DNA of 64,000 bases from an uncultured bacterium. GTDB taxonomy: Bacteria > Planctomycetota > UBA1135 > GCA-002686595. The translations under genes and the position numbers were made by a program. The first letter of the stretch is position 1. Each line of letters begins with the position of its first letter. Below are positions 56,902 through 64,000 of the stretch, in pieces. The notes beneath the pieces are model-generated. The model did not search any database and was not told the DNA's origin. It worked only from the letters and a program-made list of their open reading frames with translations. The stretch is from positions 1-64,000 of the forward strand of contig CALCXM010000155.1 in assembly GCA_937905825.1 (NCBI GenBank). Reading direction: 5' to 3'.

Positions 56902-58569
56902 TCACTTGAAGCGGTCCCGCTGGCGATCGAACATCTTGTCGGCGCGGGTGCGCGCTGAACCCTTGAGCGCCACGTAGAACTCGATCATCCCCTGGCGAAC
57001 AGCGGCGGCCTTCTCAATCGAAGCGTCGATCTCGCGGCTGGTGTACACGTAGGAGGCCTGCGAGACCAGGCCCGCGTTGTAGTCCATGCACAGGCGCTTG
57101 CTCTTGATGATGACGAGCTGGGCGGCGTGGCCATAGTCGAGTCCCTTCTCCCGGGCCCAGGTGCACTCGGGGCCGAGATTGAAGAAGGAGATATGCAGGC
57201 TGAGTCGCGTCTTCACGCTTGCGGCGATCACGTCCGTGTCGAGTCGCGGGACGGTCACCATGCGCTCGCTCGTGTCGTCCACGCGAACCTTGATGGTGTC
57301 CGTGGTGGGGTCCACTTGAAACTCGCCGACGCTCTCAACGAAGGCATCCCAAGCCTTCATGTCCGCGCGGTGTTTCTCGCTCAGCTCCTCGACGGTCGAG
57401 GCCGGGCGCTTGCCCTTTTGCAGCTCGTTCGTGGATTTTCGTTTCTTGTCCAAACCACCCTTTAGGTCGTCCACAAGGGAGGAACGGCCCCCGAGCTTTT
57501 CGTCCAGGACAGCTTCTAGAGCTGCCTTGCGCTCGTTGAGGCGATTGGTCATCTCTTCGCGGGCGGCGAAGGCGCGGCGCTCGGCCTCCATCAACTCCGT
57601 GAGACGATCGAAGTAGTCTTCCTGGGAGATCACGCTGCTGTTGTACTCGAGGCACAGCTTGCGGTACTTGAGGATCAGGACCTGGGCGGCATCGTCGTAC
57701 TTCGCCTTGGCCTGCAAAGTCCAGTTGATGTCCTTGCCGACGTAGACGGAAACCAACGGCGGCGAGTACTTCATCTGCACGCAGAGGCTTTGCTCGAACT
57801 CTTGCACCAGGCCTTCCACGTCGAGCATCGGAACGGCGATCTGGGACGTGCGTGCCTTGTCCTTCCAGATGTTGATCAGCTTGCGATCCCCTCGGCTCTT
57901 GATGGGCTTGACCTCGAGGGCCGCGTCCAATTCGGCCATGCGGCTTTGAACCGCGCTTTTGGTGCGATCCATCTCGCTGACTTCGGTTGCGTCGAAGACT
58001 TCGTTCTCCGAGGGCAATTTCATGTCATGGGGCCGGATCGTCTCCGCCAGGGTGCGAAAGGCATCGAGGGCGGCGGTGACCTGCTGTTCGTACTCAGCGT
58101 TGCCGAGGGGAGGCAGGTCGATGGCCTCGTCCAACTTGTCGCTAGCCTTCTTGGCCGCCAAGGAAGTGTGAACGGCGAGCTCCATCGAACAGATGCGTGC
58201 CGCCTCGATCCCGTTGAAGATACGCCGCACCCGTCGCTGGTAGGTTTCTAGGGTGAGCTTGCCATCGTTGAACTCGTCGCACAGATCGCGAATTTGCTCG
58301 ATGAGCTTTTGGGCCTTCTCGCTGTACTCGACCCCTTGCTCGCGGGACCAACCGAGGCTGATGCCGACCTGACCGATGCTGCCCCCAGCTCCGATCGAGA
58401 AGGAGGAGGGGTCCGCGATCTCGTCAGGGTCGAGGGTGTCCACCTGGGTTTGGCGCGTGTGGGCGTCATCCACCCAAACGGTGATCTTGTCGGCCAGGGC
58501 CGAGCCGCTCATAGCGAGAGCGACGAGGCAGCAGGCGAGGGTTCGAGTTGTACGAGTGAGCGGATTCAT
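56902..58569 (-). CDS. Secreted protein with three copies of an unknown 115-residue module
   Basis: The product has about 555 residues and a signal peptide (LACCLVALAMSGSALA). The mature protein carries three related modules. Each begins with a short strand pattern (ITVWVDDAHTRQ, INIWKDKARTSQ, IKVRVDDTSERM), continues V.xLD, and ends in helices. Their helical core is AQKLIEQIRDLCDEFNDG, AQVLILKYRKLCLEYNSS and AQLVIIKSKRLCMDYNAG. A charged coiled-coil-like linker (about residues 355-410) separates modules two and three. I do not recognise the module. The start at 58569 begins the signal peptide. A strong bidirectional terminator follows. Confidence 0.75.
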   Translation of the reverse strand: MNPLTRTTRTLACCLVALAMSGSALADKITVWVDDAHTRQTQVDTLDPDEIADPSSFSIGAGGSIGQVGISLGWSREQGVEYSEKAQKLIEQIRDLCDEFNDGKLTLETYQRRVRRIFNGIEAARICSMELAVHTSLAAKKASDKLDEAIDLPPLGNAEYEQQVTAALDAFRTLAETIRPHDMKLPSENEVFDATEVSEMDRTKSAVQSRMAELDAALEVKPIKSRGDRKLINIWKDKARTSQIAVPMLDVEGLVQEFEQSLCVQMKYSPPLVSVYVGKDINWTLQAKAKYDDAAQVLILKYRKLCLEYNSSVISQEDYFDRLTELMEAERRAFAAREEMTNRLNERKAALEAVLDEKLGGRSSLVDDLKGGLDKKRKSTNELQKGKRPASTVEELSEKHRADMKAWDAFVESVGEFQVDPTTDTIKVRVDDTSERMVTVPRLDTDVIAASVKTRLSLHISFFNLGPECTWAREKGLDYGHAAQLVIIKSKRLCMDYNAGLVSQASYVYTSREIDASIEKAAAVRQGMIEFYVALKGSARTRADKMFDRQRDRFK

Positions 58570-58808
58570 GGTTCTTCGATAGGGGCTGGAAGGGGGATCT
58601 GTGGGATCTCCAATGTCCTTCTCGGTCATTAGGGTCATCGGCTCGAATGATACACGCTCCATTTGGGCAAGATCTGAGCTGGGTCCCCCGGGGTGCCTCC
58701 ACCCATGCCTTGGGTGTGGGCGTAATTCCTTTCTTGGCAGTGGATTAGGCTGATTGATCGGCGGCTCCCATGGGCCCGATGCGGCCTTGCGCTGCAAGCC
58801 CCGGCGCC

Positions 58809-60053
58809 CTACTTCCCGTCTCCTTCCGCGAGCATCTGTTCGATCAGGGTTTGGTAGCGATCGGACATGTGTTCGTAGGCTGGCCCGGTGGCGGGGCCGC
58901 TGAATCCCGTGTGGATCGCACGCACCTTGTTGTGGCGGTCCAAGAAGATCGCGGTGGGATAGGCGCGCACCCGATCGAGGGCGGTGAAGGCTTGCGAGGC
59001 TTTGGTCTTGTTCGACTCGCCGGCGATCAACACCGGGTAGTTCGCGGAGTGGGCCTTTTTGAAGCGTCGCACCATTCGGCAGCTGCGCTCGAAGTCATTG
59101 TCGAGTTCGAAGGCCAGGCCGAGGATCGACAGACCCCGTTTCCCGTAGCGTTCGTCCAAGCCAGCCAGGAAGCGCGCCTCGTCGTTGCAGTTGGGGCACC
59201 AGGTCCCGAAGAGCGAGATGATGCGAGCTTGGCCTGCAAAGGCGGGGTCGTCCAAGGCGCGTAGCTTGCCCTCCAAATCCGGAAAGGACAGATCCCCGAG
59301 GGACACGTCTGAGTTCCAGGTGGTCAAGCCAAAGGGATCGGCGAGCTTGGCGTTCGGGTCCTTGCGCCCGGTCCAATTCTCATGCCACACATCCCTCGAC
59401 CAGAAGTCGCCGGCGAGTTCGCCAGTGGGTGTGAGTTGCGCGTGGAACAGAAAGGCGTGTCCGCCATCGAAGCAGGACAGGCGCAGTTGTTTGCCGTCGA
59501 AGGTGCCCGCTAGGAAGCGATAGTCTCCGAGGGTTGTTTCGAAGGTCCCGCGCAGGGACCCGTCGGCAGAGGTTGCGAAGGTGCCGACGGAGAGGTTTTC
59601 GTCGGAGTCGAACTTGACCGACCAGCGGCCGTCGAGCTGTTGCTGCTGTTCGCTACTGAGCTTGACCAATGGGAACCGATCTCGAACGACGCTCGATCCC
59701 GTGAGTGGAAGCTGCGTGCGCTGGTCTCCGCCGAGTGACTTCGTCCAGATGCCGGTCAAACGGCTGCCATCCTCAGAGACTTCCGCTCGCAACTCCGAGT
59801 CATAGGGGGTGACGTGCAGCGTGAGTTGATTTCCGTCGAGCACGGTAGAGCCCACTGGAATGACTTCGGATCCGTTGTGGATGGTCGAGCGCAGTTCGCT
59901 TCCCTCGCCCTCGAAGCGCACGAGGAACGGAAGCTCGCCGCCGGGGGACGCGAGCACGAAGCGCCACTCGCTCGGGAGGGTCGTGTGAGACTCAGTTGAG
60001 GCGGTCATCGAAACGAGCAGGGGGAGAAGGACGAAGGGCAGGAGCTTTTGCAT
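58809..60053 (-). CDS. Secreted TlpA-like thioredoxin-fold protein
   Basis: The product has about 414 residues and a signal peptide (MQKLLPFVLLPLLVSMTAS). Residues 20-240 form a beta-rich domain. The C-terminal domain (about residues 255-410) is TlpA/ResA-like with the redox motif GTWCPNCNDEARFL and cis-Pro region AYPTAIFLD. TlpA-like proteins are envelope thiol reductases or disulfide exchangers. Large N-terminal extensions of this kind are common in Planctomycetota. The ATG at 60053 begins the signal peptide. The M61 peptidase gene ends 73 bp upstream on the same strand, so the two may be cotranscribed. Confidence 0.88.
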   Translation of the reverse strand: MQKLLPFVLLPLLVSMTASTESHTTLPSEWRFVLASPGGELPFLVRFEGEGSELRSTIHNGSEVIPVGSTVLDGNQLTLHVTPYDSELRAEVSEDGSRLTGIWTKSLGGDQRTQLPLTGSSVVRDRFPLVKLSSEQQQQLDGRWSVKFDSDENLSVGTFATSADGSLRGTFETTLGDYRFLAGTFDGKQLRLSCFDGGHAFLFHAQLTPTGELAGDFWSRDVWHENWTGRKDPNAKLADPFGLTTWNSDVSLGDLSFPDLEGKLRALDDPAFAGQARIISLFGTWCPNCNDEARFLAGLDERYGKRGLSILGLAFELDNDFERSCRMVRRFKKAHSANYPVLIAGESNKTKASQAFTALDRVRAYPTAIFLDRHNKVRAIHTGFSGPATGPAYEHMSDRYQTLIEQMLAEGDGK

Positions 60054-60126
60054 CGACAGCACCGGGGGGATTTGGTTGCGGGGAGAAGCAAGCGAACGGC
60101 GCCGTGTGGCGCCGTCCAGGCGAGGA

Positions 60127-62136
60127 CTATTCCTTGTGTGACTCGGGCTCGTCAGCCACCACAGCTTCGTCCTGCTTGTCCTTGTCCTTGGACGCGGGCC
60201 ACTCGTGACCAATCCAGGAAGCGTAGGAGCTCCTCTGAGCGTCCGATGCCTGCTTGATGCGCTTGATTTTCCACTTGCCGTCCTCTATGCCCGCAACTTC
60301 GACCGAGAGTTCGAAGAGGTGCTCGTGGCGGATCAGCGTGAAGGTCACCGTGTCGCCGATTGCGAGGCGTTTCAGTCGGTCGCTCAAATCGCTGGAGCGC
60401 AGGCGCTTGCCGTCCATGGCGATGATCTCGTCGCCGACCACCAGGCCGGCGCCGTACGCGGGTCCTTCGGAACTCACACTGCGCACCAGGCAACCACTGC
60501 CGCCGTCCCGCAGACGCAGTCCGAGGTCCGCCTTCAGCGGAGGGCCGCTGGGCTCGACTTTGTCGTCCTCGCCCTTCTCGTCATCCTTGTCCTGCTTCGC
60601 TGGTTCGAAGTACAGCTCAAGCCCCACGGCTTTGAGTTCCTCCTCGAATGGAAAGGGCTCCGTACTCGCGATGTGCCTGTGGAAGAAGCCTTGGAAGGAA
60701 CTACCCGTCAACTCGTCGAGGACTCCAATCAAGTCTCTTGTGGAGTATCCCGGCCCGCTCAAGGGGTAGCGCTCGTACACCACGCGTAGGACATCGTCAA
60801 AGCTCGCCTTGCCTTGTGAGCGCGCACGAACTTCCATGTCCAAGGCCAGCGACGCCAGGGATCCGCCAGAGTAGAAGGAGATCTCCGTGTTGCCGTCATC
60901 CGCCGAATGACTGTTGAAGTGCGTCCAGGCGTCAAAAGACGACGATGCCAGGCTTTGCACCTGCGCACCTGGATTGCGCAAGTGCGATCCAATCGAGCTG
61001 GCGAGCCCATCCAAGTAACTCTGCTCTGTCTTGAGTCCGGCTCGTGCTTGCGTGAGGGCGCTGTAGTAGGTCGTGCTGCCCTCCGCCACCCACAGGAGAT
61101 CCGTGTAGTTCTCCTTCAAGTAGTCGTACGGGTGCATGCCCGTGGGTCGAAAGGCCTTGACGTTCCAAGTGTGGAAAAACTCGTGGGCGACGAGTCCGAG
61201 GAAGCTCTTGTAGGAACCCGACCGGTCGTGGCTTCCCTCCAATGCATCGCGGGAGGTTTGCATGATGGTGCTGTTCAAGTGCTCCGTGCCGCCTCCGCCC
61301 GCTCCCGCGTGGACCAAGAAAACGTAGCGCTCGTAGGGAGCACTGCCGAAGATGGAGAACTGTTCCTCGACGATCTTGGTGATGTCTTCAATCACCTGCT
61401 TCACGTCGTAGTCGAGGCCCTTGGGCCAGACGATGATCTCGTGGGGGAGTCCAGCGGCCTCGAAGGTGTGCTTGTCGTGCAAGCCCAACTCCAAGGGCGA
61501 GTCGACCAAGACGTCGTAGTTGGGCGCCACAAGAACCTTGGTCTCATTCGGTGCGAGCTCGAGTCCGCCCGCCACTCGCCAGCCCGTCGGCATCTGCAAA
61601 ACAACTCGCACCGGCGACCTGCGTGAACCTTGGTCGTAGAGGAAGACCGATGACCCGGAGAGGAAGGCATGGGTGCTGTCCACGTGCCGAGTGCGGTCCG
61701 CGATGGAGTTGGCGTAGATCTGATAGACCACGTGAATCTCGTCCGCGCCCGCGCTGTGGATGCGCCAACTTGATTTTGCGGTTTTCTCGAACGGCAAGTC
61801 AGAGCCATTTTCGTCCGTGACCCGAATCGCGCGCAGGGTGCCCACTGGATCGAGGATCTCGTAGCGTCCCGGACGCCAGGTCGGGAGGTGCACGAGAACT
61901 TCGCTGCGGCCTTGAGCGGGGAACGCCGCAGTGATCTCGACCATCTGCGTTTGCGCTTGCGCCAGGGAAACCGTGTAGGTGACCTCGTCGTTTGAACTCG
62001 CCGCCGCTGCCAGGCCAGGGAAACCGAAGCAGAAAGTCAGCAGCCACGCGACGCACTGCCGTAGCCAGAACGCGGAGGGTCCTGGGGAAATCGAACAAGC
62101 CGTGGAGGAGGGAACGAACGAAGGAGTGCGCGTCAT
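60127..62136 (-). CDS. M61-family aminopeptidase with PDZ domain
   Basis: The product has about 669 residues. A signal-like segment (WLLTFCFGFPGLAAAAS) leads into the M61 N-terminal domain (VSLAQAQTQMVEITAAFPAQG, HLPTWRPGRYEI) and the catalytic domain with HEFFHTWNVKAFRP (zinc histidines and catalytic Glu) and WVAEGSTTYYSAL (third ligand Glu). A PDZ domain closes the protein (about residues 530-620; GLVVGDEIIAMDGKRL). M61 glycyl aminopeptidases act in the periplasm. The start is uncertain; the ATG at 62136 (MTRTPSF) leaves a long pre-signal region, so a later start is possible. Confidence 0.88.
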   Translation of the reverse strand: MTRTPSFVPSSTACSISPGPSAFWLRQCVAWLLTFCFGFPGLAAAASSNDEVTYTVSLAQAQTQMVEITAAFPAQGRSEVLVHLPTWRPGRYEILDPVGTLRAIRVTDENGSDLPFEKTAKSSWRIHSAGADEIHVVYQIYANSIADRTRHVDSTHAFLSGSSVFLYDQGSRRSPVRVVLQMPTGWRVAGGLELAPNETKVLVAPNYDVLVDSPLELGLHDKHTFEAAGLPHEIIVWPKGLDYDVKQVIEDITKIVEEQFSIFGSAPYERYVFLVHAGAGGGGTEHLNSTIMQTSRDALEGSHDRSGSYKSFLGLVAHEFFHTWNVKAFRPTGMHPYDYLKENYTDLLWVAEGSTTYYSALTQARAGLKTEQSYLDGLASSIGSHLRNPGAQVQSLASSSFDAWTHFNSHSADDGNTEISFYSGGSLASLALDMEVRARSQGKASFDDVLRVVYERYPLSGPGYSTRDLIGVLDELTGSSFQGFFHRHIASTEPFPFEEELKAVGLELYFEPAKQDKDDEKGEDDKVEPSGPPLKADLGLRLRDGGSGCLVRSVSSEGPAYGAGLVVGDEIIAMDGKRLRSSDLSDRLKRLAIGDTVTFTLIRHEHLFELSVEVAGIEDGKWKIKRIKQASDAQRSSYASWIGHEWPASKDKDKQDEAVVADEPESHKE

Positions 62137-62406
62137 AGCGAGGGCCGGATCAGAGGCTCGGGAACAATAGGGTGCAGCAAAAGCACCAGCATCCCCCGAG
62201 CTTACTGGAACCTGAGCTGAGCGGAGGAACGCGACCCAGACTCCTACAGAGTGCTGACGACTTGGTCGTGGACCCTGGCTAGTCCGGGCGGAGGGACGGC
62301 ATTCTCCAATTGGATGCCGCGGGCCTTCTCCTGGACCCAACAAGTTCCGAGTTCAAACCCGACTCTCACGCGCCCGGGGCCCGGGCGAATGGGGTACTCT
62401 TCCGGA

Positions 62407-63030
62407 ATGCGGATCATTGCAGGCGAACATCGCGGCCGACTTCTTCAAGCGCCCCCGGGCCAGGGCACGCGCCCCATGCTCGATCGAGTGCGCGAGGCCA
62501 TGTTCTCAACCCTCGGCCAGGGCATCGAGGGTTGCTACGCCCTGGACCTTTTCGCGGGCAGCGGCAGCTTGGGCCTCGAGTCCCTCAGTCGCGGCGCTGC
62601 CTACGCGCGCTTCGTTGAGGACAACCCGCACGTGGTCAAGATCATCAATGGCAACGTGGAGGAACTCGGGCTGGAGGCGAAGGCCCACGTCTTGAACGCC
62701 AGCGCCATCGCGCCGAATTCCTGGGCTCCCCCGAAAGGCGAAGCGGCTCGCTGGGCCGACGTGATCTTCTTCGACCCGCCCTACCCGTGGCTGCGTGATG
62801 ACCGCCGCAACAGCGTCTTCGAGGCAGCCAACGCACTCGCAAAAAACGTTCTGCGCCCCGGCGGCTTGCTCGTCTTCCACACGCCCAAGCGCGGCGCCGA
62901 TTCCCACGAGTTTGACGCGCTGCTCGAACCGGACAAACGCAACTACGGCAGCTCCGCCCTTTGGTACCTGCGCGGTCCTGAAGAAGACGGGGCCGAAGAG
63001 GCAGAGCCGGAGCCGGAGACGCAAGCGTGA
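62407..63030 (+). CDS. rsmD: 16S rRNA (guanine966-N2)-methyltransferase
   Basis: The 207-residue enzyme begins MRIIAGEHRGRLLQAPPGQGTRPMLDRVREAMF, the RsmD N-terminus. SAM motif I is ALDLFAGSGSLGLESLSRGA and the catalytic motif is FFDPPYPW. It methylates G966 of 16S rRNA on the assembling 30S subunit. A C-terminal acidic tail (EEDGAEEAEPEPETQA) is longer than usual. The ATG at 62407 fits the family; the track start adds 52 residues. Its TGA shares one base with the ATG of nagA (TGATG). Confidence 0.95.
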   Translation: MRIIAGEHRGRLLQAPPGQGTRPMLDRVREAMFSTLGQGIEGCYALDLFAGSGSLGLESLSRGAAYARFVEDNPHVVKIINGNVEELGLEAKAHVLNASAIAPNSWAPPKGEAARWADVIFFDPPYPWLRDDRRNSVFEAANALAKNVLRPGGLLVFHTPKRGADSHEFDALLEPDKRNYGSSALWYLRGPEEDGAEEAEPEPETQA

Positions 63031-64000
63031 TGCGCTTGCAAGGACGTCTTCTGGTGAACGGGTCCTTGCGCACGGGGACCATCGACTTTGAGGACGGAAT
63101 CATTCGTGAGCTCGCCTTCGACGAACCCGCTTGGGACGAAGGCAGTTTGCCGATCATCGCCCCGGGCCTGATCGACTTGCACATCCATGGCTTCGGTTCC
63201 TGCGATCCCTTGCAGGATTTGGACGGCATGGCGAGGGCCCTGGCGCGTCATGGCACCACAGGTTTTCTGCCGACGCTCTTTCCAGCCCAACCCGCAAGGC
63301 TCGGGTCCCAATGCGAGAGCGTGGATCTCGCGGCGAGCGGCAAGCAGGAGGGTCTCGCCAGTCCACTGGGATTGCACTTAGAAGGACCCTTTGTCAACCC
63401 AGCCTCCGCGGGCGCCTTGCCCTTGGACTGCTTGGCGACTCCTTCGCTGCAAGCCCTGCGCGAAGTGGTCGGTTCTTCCAGCGCCGGCGGGCGCGGCATT
63501 CGAACCATCACCTTGGCCCCCGAACTTCCCGGTTGCATGGACCTCGTGCGCGAGTTGCAGACCCTCGGAATTCGGGTTTCCCTCGGGCACAGCCTAGCGA
63601 ATGCGACGGAAGCGCGGGCCGCGGCCAGAGCGGGGGCCGTGGGAGTCACGCACTTGTACAACGCCATGAGTGGCATCCATCACCGCAACATGGGACTCGC
63701 CGGCATCGCCTTGACGGAAGACGTGCTGTTCGCGGAGATCATCGGCGACCTGGTGCACGTGGAGCGCGAAGCGTTTGAGTTGGCCCTCGCGGCTCGTGGC
63801 CCCCAAGGTCTGTGCTTGGTCAGCGACGCCTTGTCTGGGGCAGGCACCGGTTGCGATCACTTCCACAGCTACGGGCGAGAGCACCTCATTCAAAATGGCG
63901 CCGCCTACTACCCCGCTGATTCGAACCACCCGCAACCACGCTTGGCGGGTTCGGCCTTGAGCCAGTTAGAAATGGTGCAACGCCTGTGCGCCCAAGGAGT
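63030..64000 (+). CDS. nagA: N-acetylglucosamine-6-phosphate deacetylase (3' end outside window)
   Basis: This ORF is open to the window end and therefore absent from the track. The first 323 codons translate to a NagA-like amidohydrolase. Metal motif LIDLHIHGFG, LGLHLEGPFVNP, SLGHSLANATEA, VTHLYNAMSGIHHR and LVSDALSGAGTG all match. It removes acetate from GlcNAc-6-phosphate in amino-sugar catabolism and cell-wall recycling. The ATG overlaps the rsmD stop by one base, so translation is coupled. No nagB is seen within the window. Confidence 0.92.
   Translation, partial: MRLQGRLLVNGSLRTGTIDFEDGIIRELAFDEPAWDEGSLPIIAPGLIDLHIHGFGSCDPLQDLDGMARALARHGTTGFLPTLFPAQPARLGSQCESVDLAASGKQEGLASPLGLHLEGPFVNPASAGALPLDCLATPSLQALREVVGSSSAGGRGIRTITLAPELPGCMDLVRELQTLGIRVSLGHSLANATEARAAARAGAVGVTHLYNAMSGIHHRNMGLAGIALTEDVLFAEIIGDLVHVEREAFELALAARGPQGLCLVSDALSGAGTGCDHFHSYGREHLIQNGAAYYPADSNHPQPRLAGSALSQLEMVQRLCAQG

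Overview
The window is about 64 kb of high-GC bacterial chromosome with dense, mostly short operons on both strands and no mobile element, phage or CRISPR array that I can see. The best guess for the source is a Planctomycetota bacterium. The grounds are five or six secreted proteins that end in the same Cys-rich 'CPCGN ... WYRDP.GPCG' tail, FG-GAP propeller proteins, a Gfo/Idh/MocA plus DUF1080 sugar cluster, and many lipoproteins and membrane-anchored enzymes. This is inference from gene content; no rRNA is present.

Layout. 0-7 kb: a truncated Fe-S/flavin oxidoreductase, a DUF2959 lipoprotein, a secreted FG-GAP protein, an HtrA-like protease, a MORN/YwqK-type lipoprotein, a VOC protein and a small secreted Cys-rich protein. 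7-16 kb: tRNA-Leu(UAG), a GFA-family protein coupled to a ClC channel, a DUF234-type AAA ATPase with a small CxxC protein, moaA, a class III-like alcohol dehydrogenase with an alpha/beta hydrolase, and a large secreted protein with a strong terminator. 16-20.6 kb: a four-gene sugar cluster (Gfo/Idh/MocA dehydrogenase, TIM-barrel isomerase, NupG-like transporter, 3-keto-glycoside hydrolase-like lipoprotein). 20.6-28 kb (minus strand): a selenocysteine-containing NAD-linked formate dehydrogenase (two genes, preceded by an FKBP isomerase) and clpB. 28-38 kb: cyclophilin, monomeric isocitrate dehydrogenase, a MarR-GNAT fusion regulator, and an ABC permease-M1 peptidase fusion with its ATPase. 38-47.5 kb: small proteins, a PQQ-type propeller membrane protein, a second FG-GAP protein, pdxJ-dapA, and a spermidine-synthase-like membrane protein. 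47.8-56 kb: two more large secreted Cys-tail proteins, an unknown 402-residue protein behind a leader hairpin, and a tandem paralogue pair with a recently homogenised 3' end. 56-62 kb: an ORF-poor, hairpin-rich stretch, a three-module secreted protein of unknown function, a TlpA-like thioredoxin and an M61 peptidase. 62-64 kb: rsmD and the start of nagA, which runs off the window and is missing from the ORF track.

The clearest non-obvious result is the formate dehydrogenase. The two ORFs at 22367-23722 and 20666-22354 are one gene. They are read through an in-frame TGA that sits exactly at the FdhF selenocysteine, and the following RNA can form a bacterial SECIS hairpin with a GGUCU loop at the same spacing as in E. 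coli fdhF. moaA supplies an early step of the molybdopterin cofactor this enzyme needs. The class III-like alcohol dehydrogenase could feed a formaldehyde-to-formate-to-CO2 route, but that link is only an inference from proximity.

Limits: all family calls come from reading motifs by eye. Start sites were chosen by signal peptides, Shine-Dalgarno-like sequence and family length.
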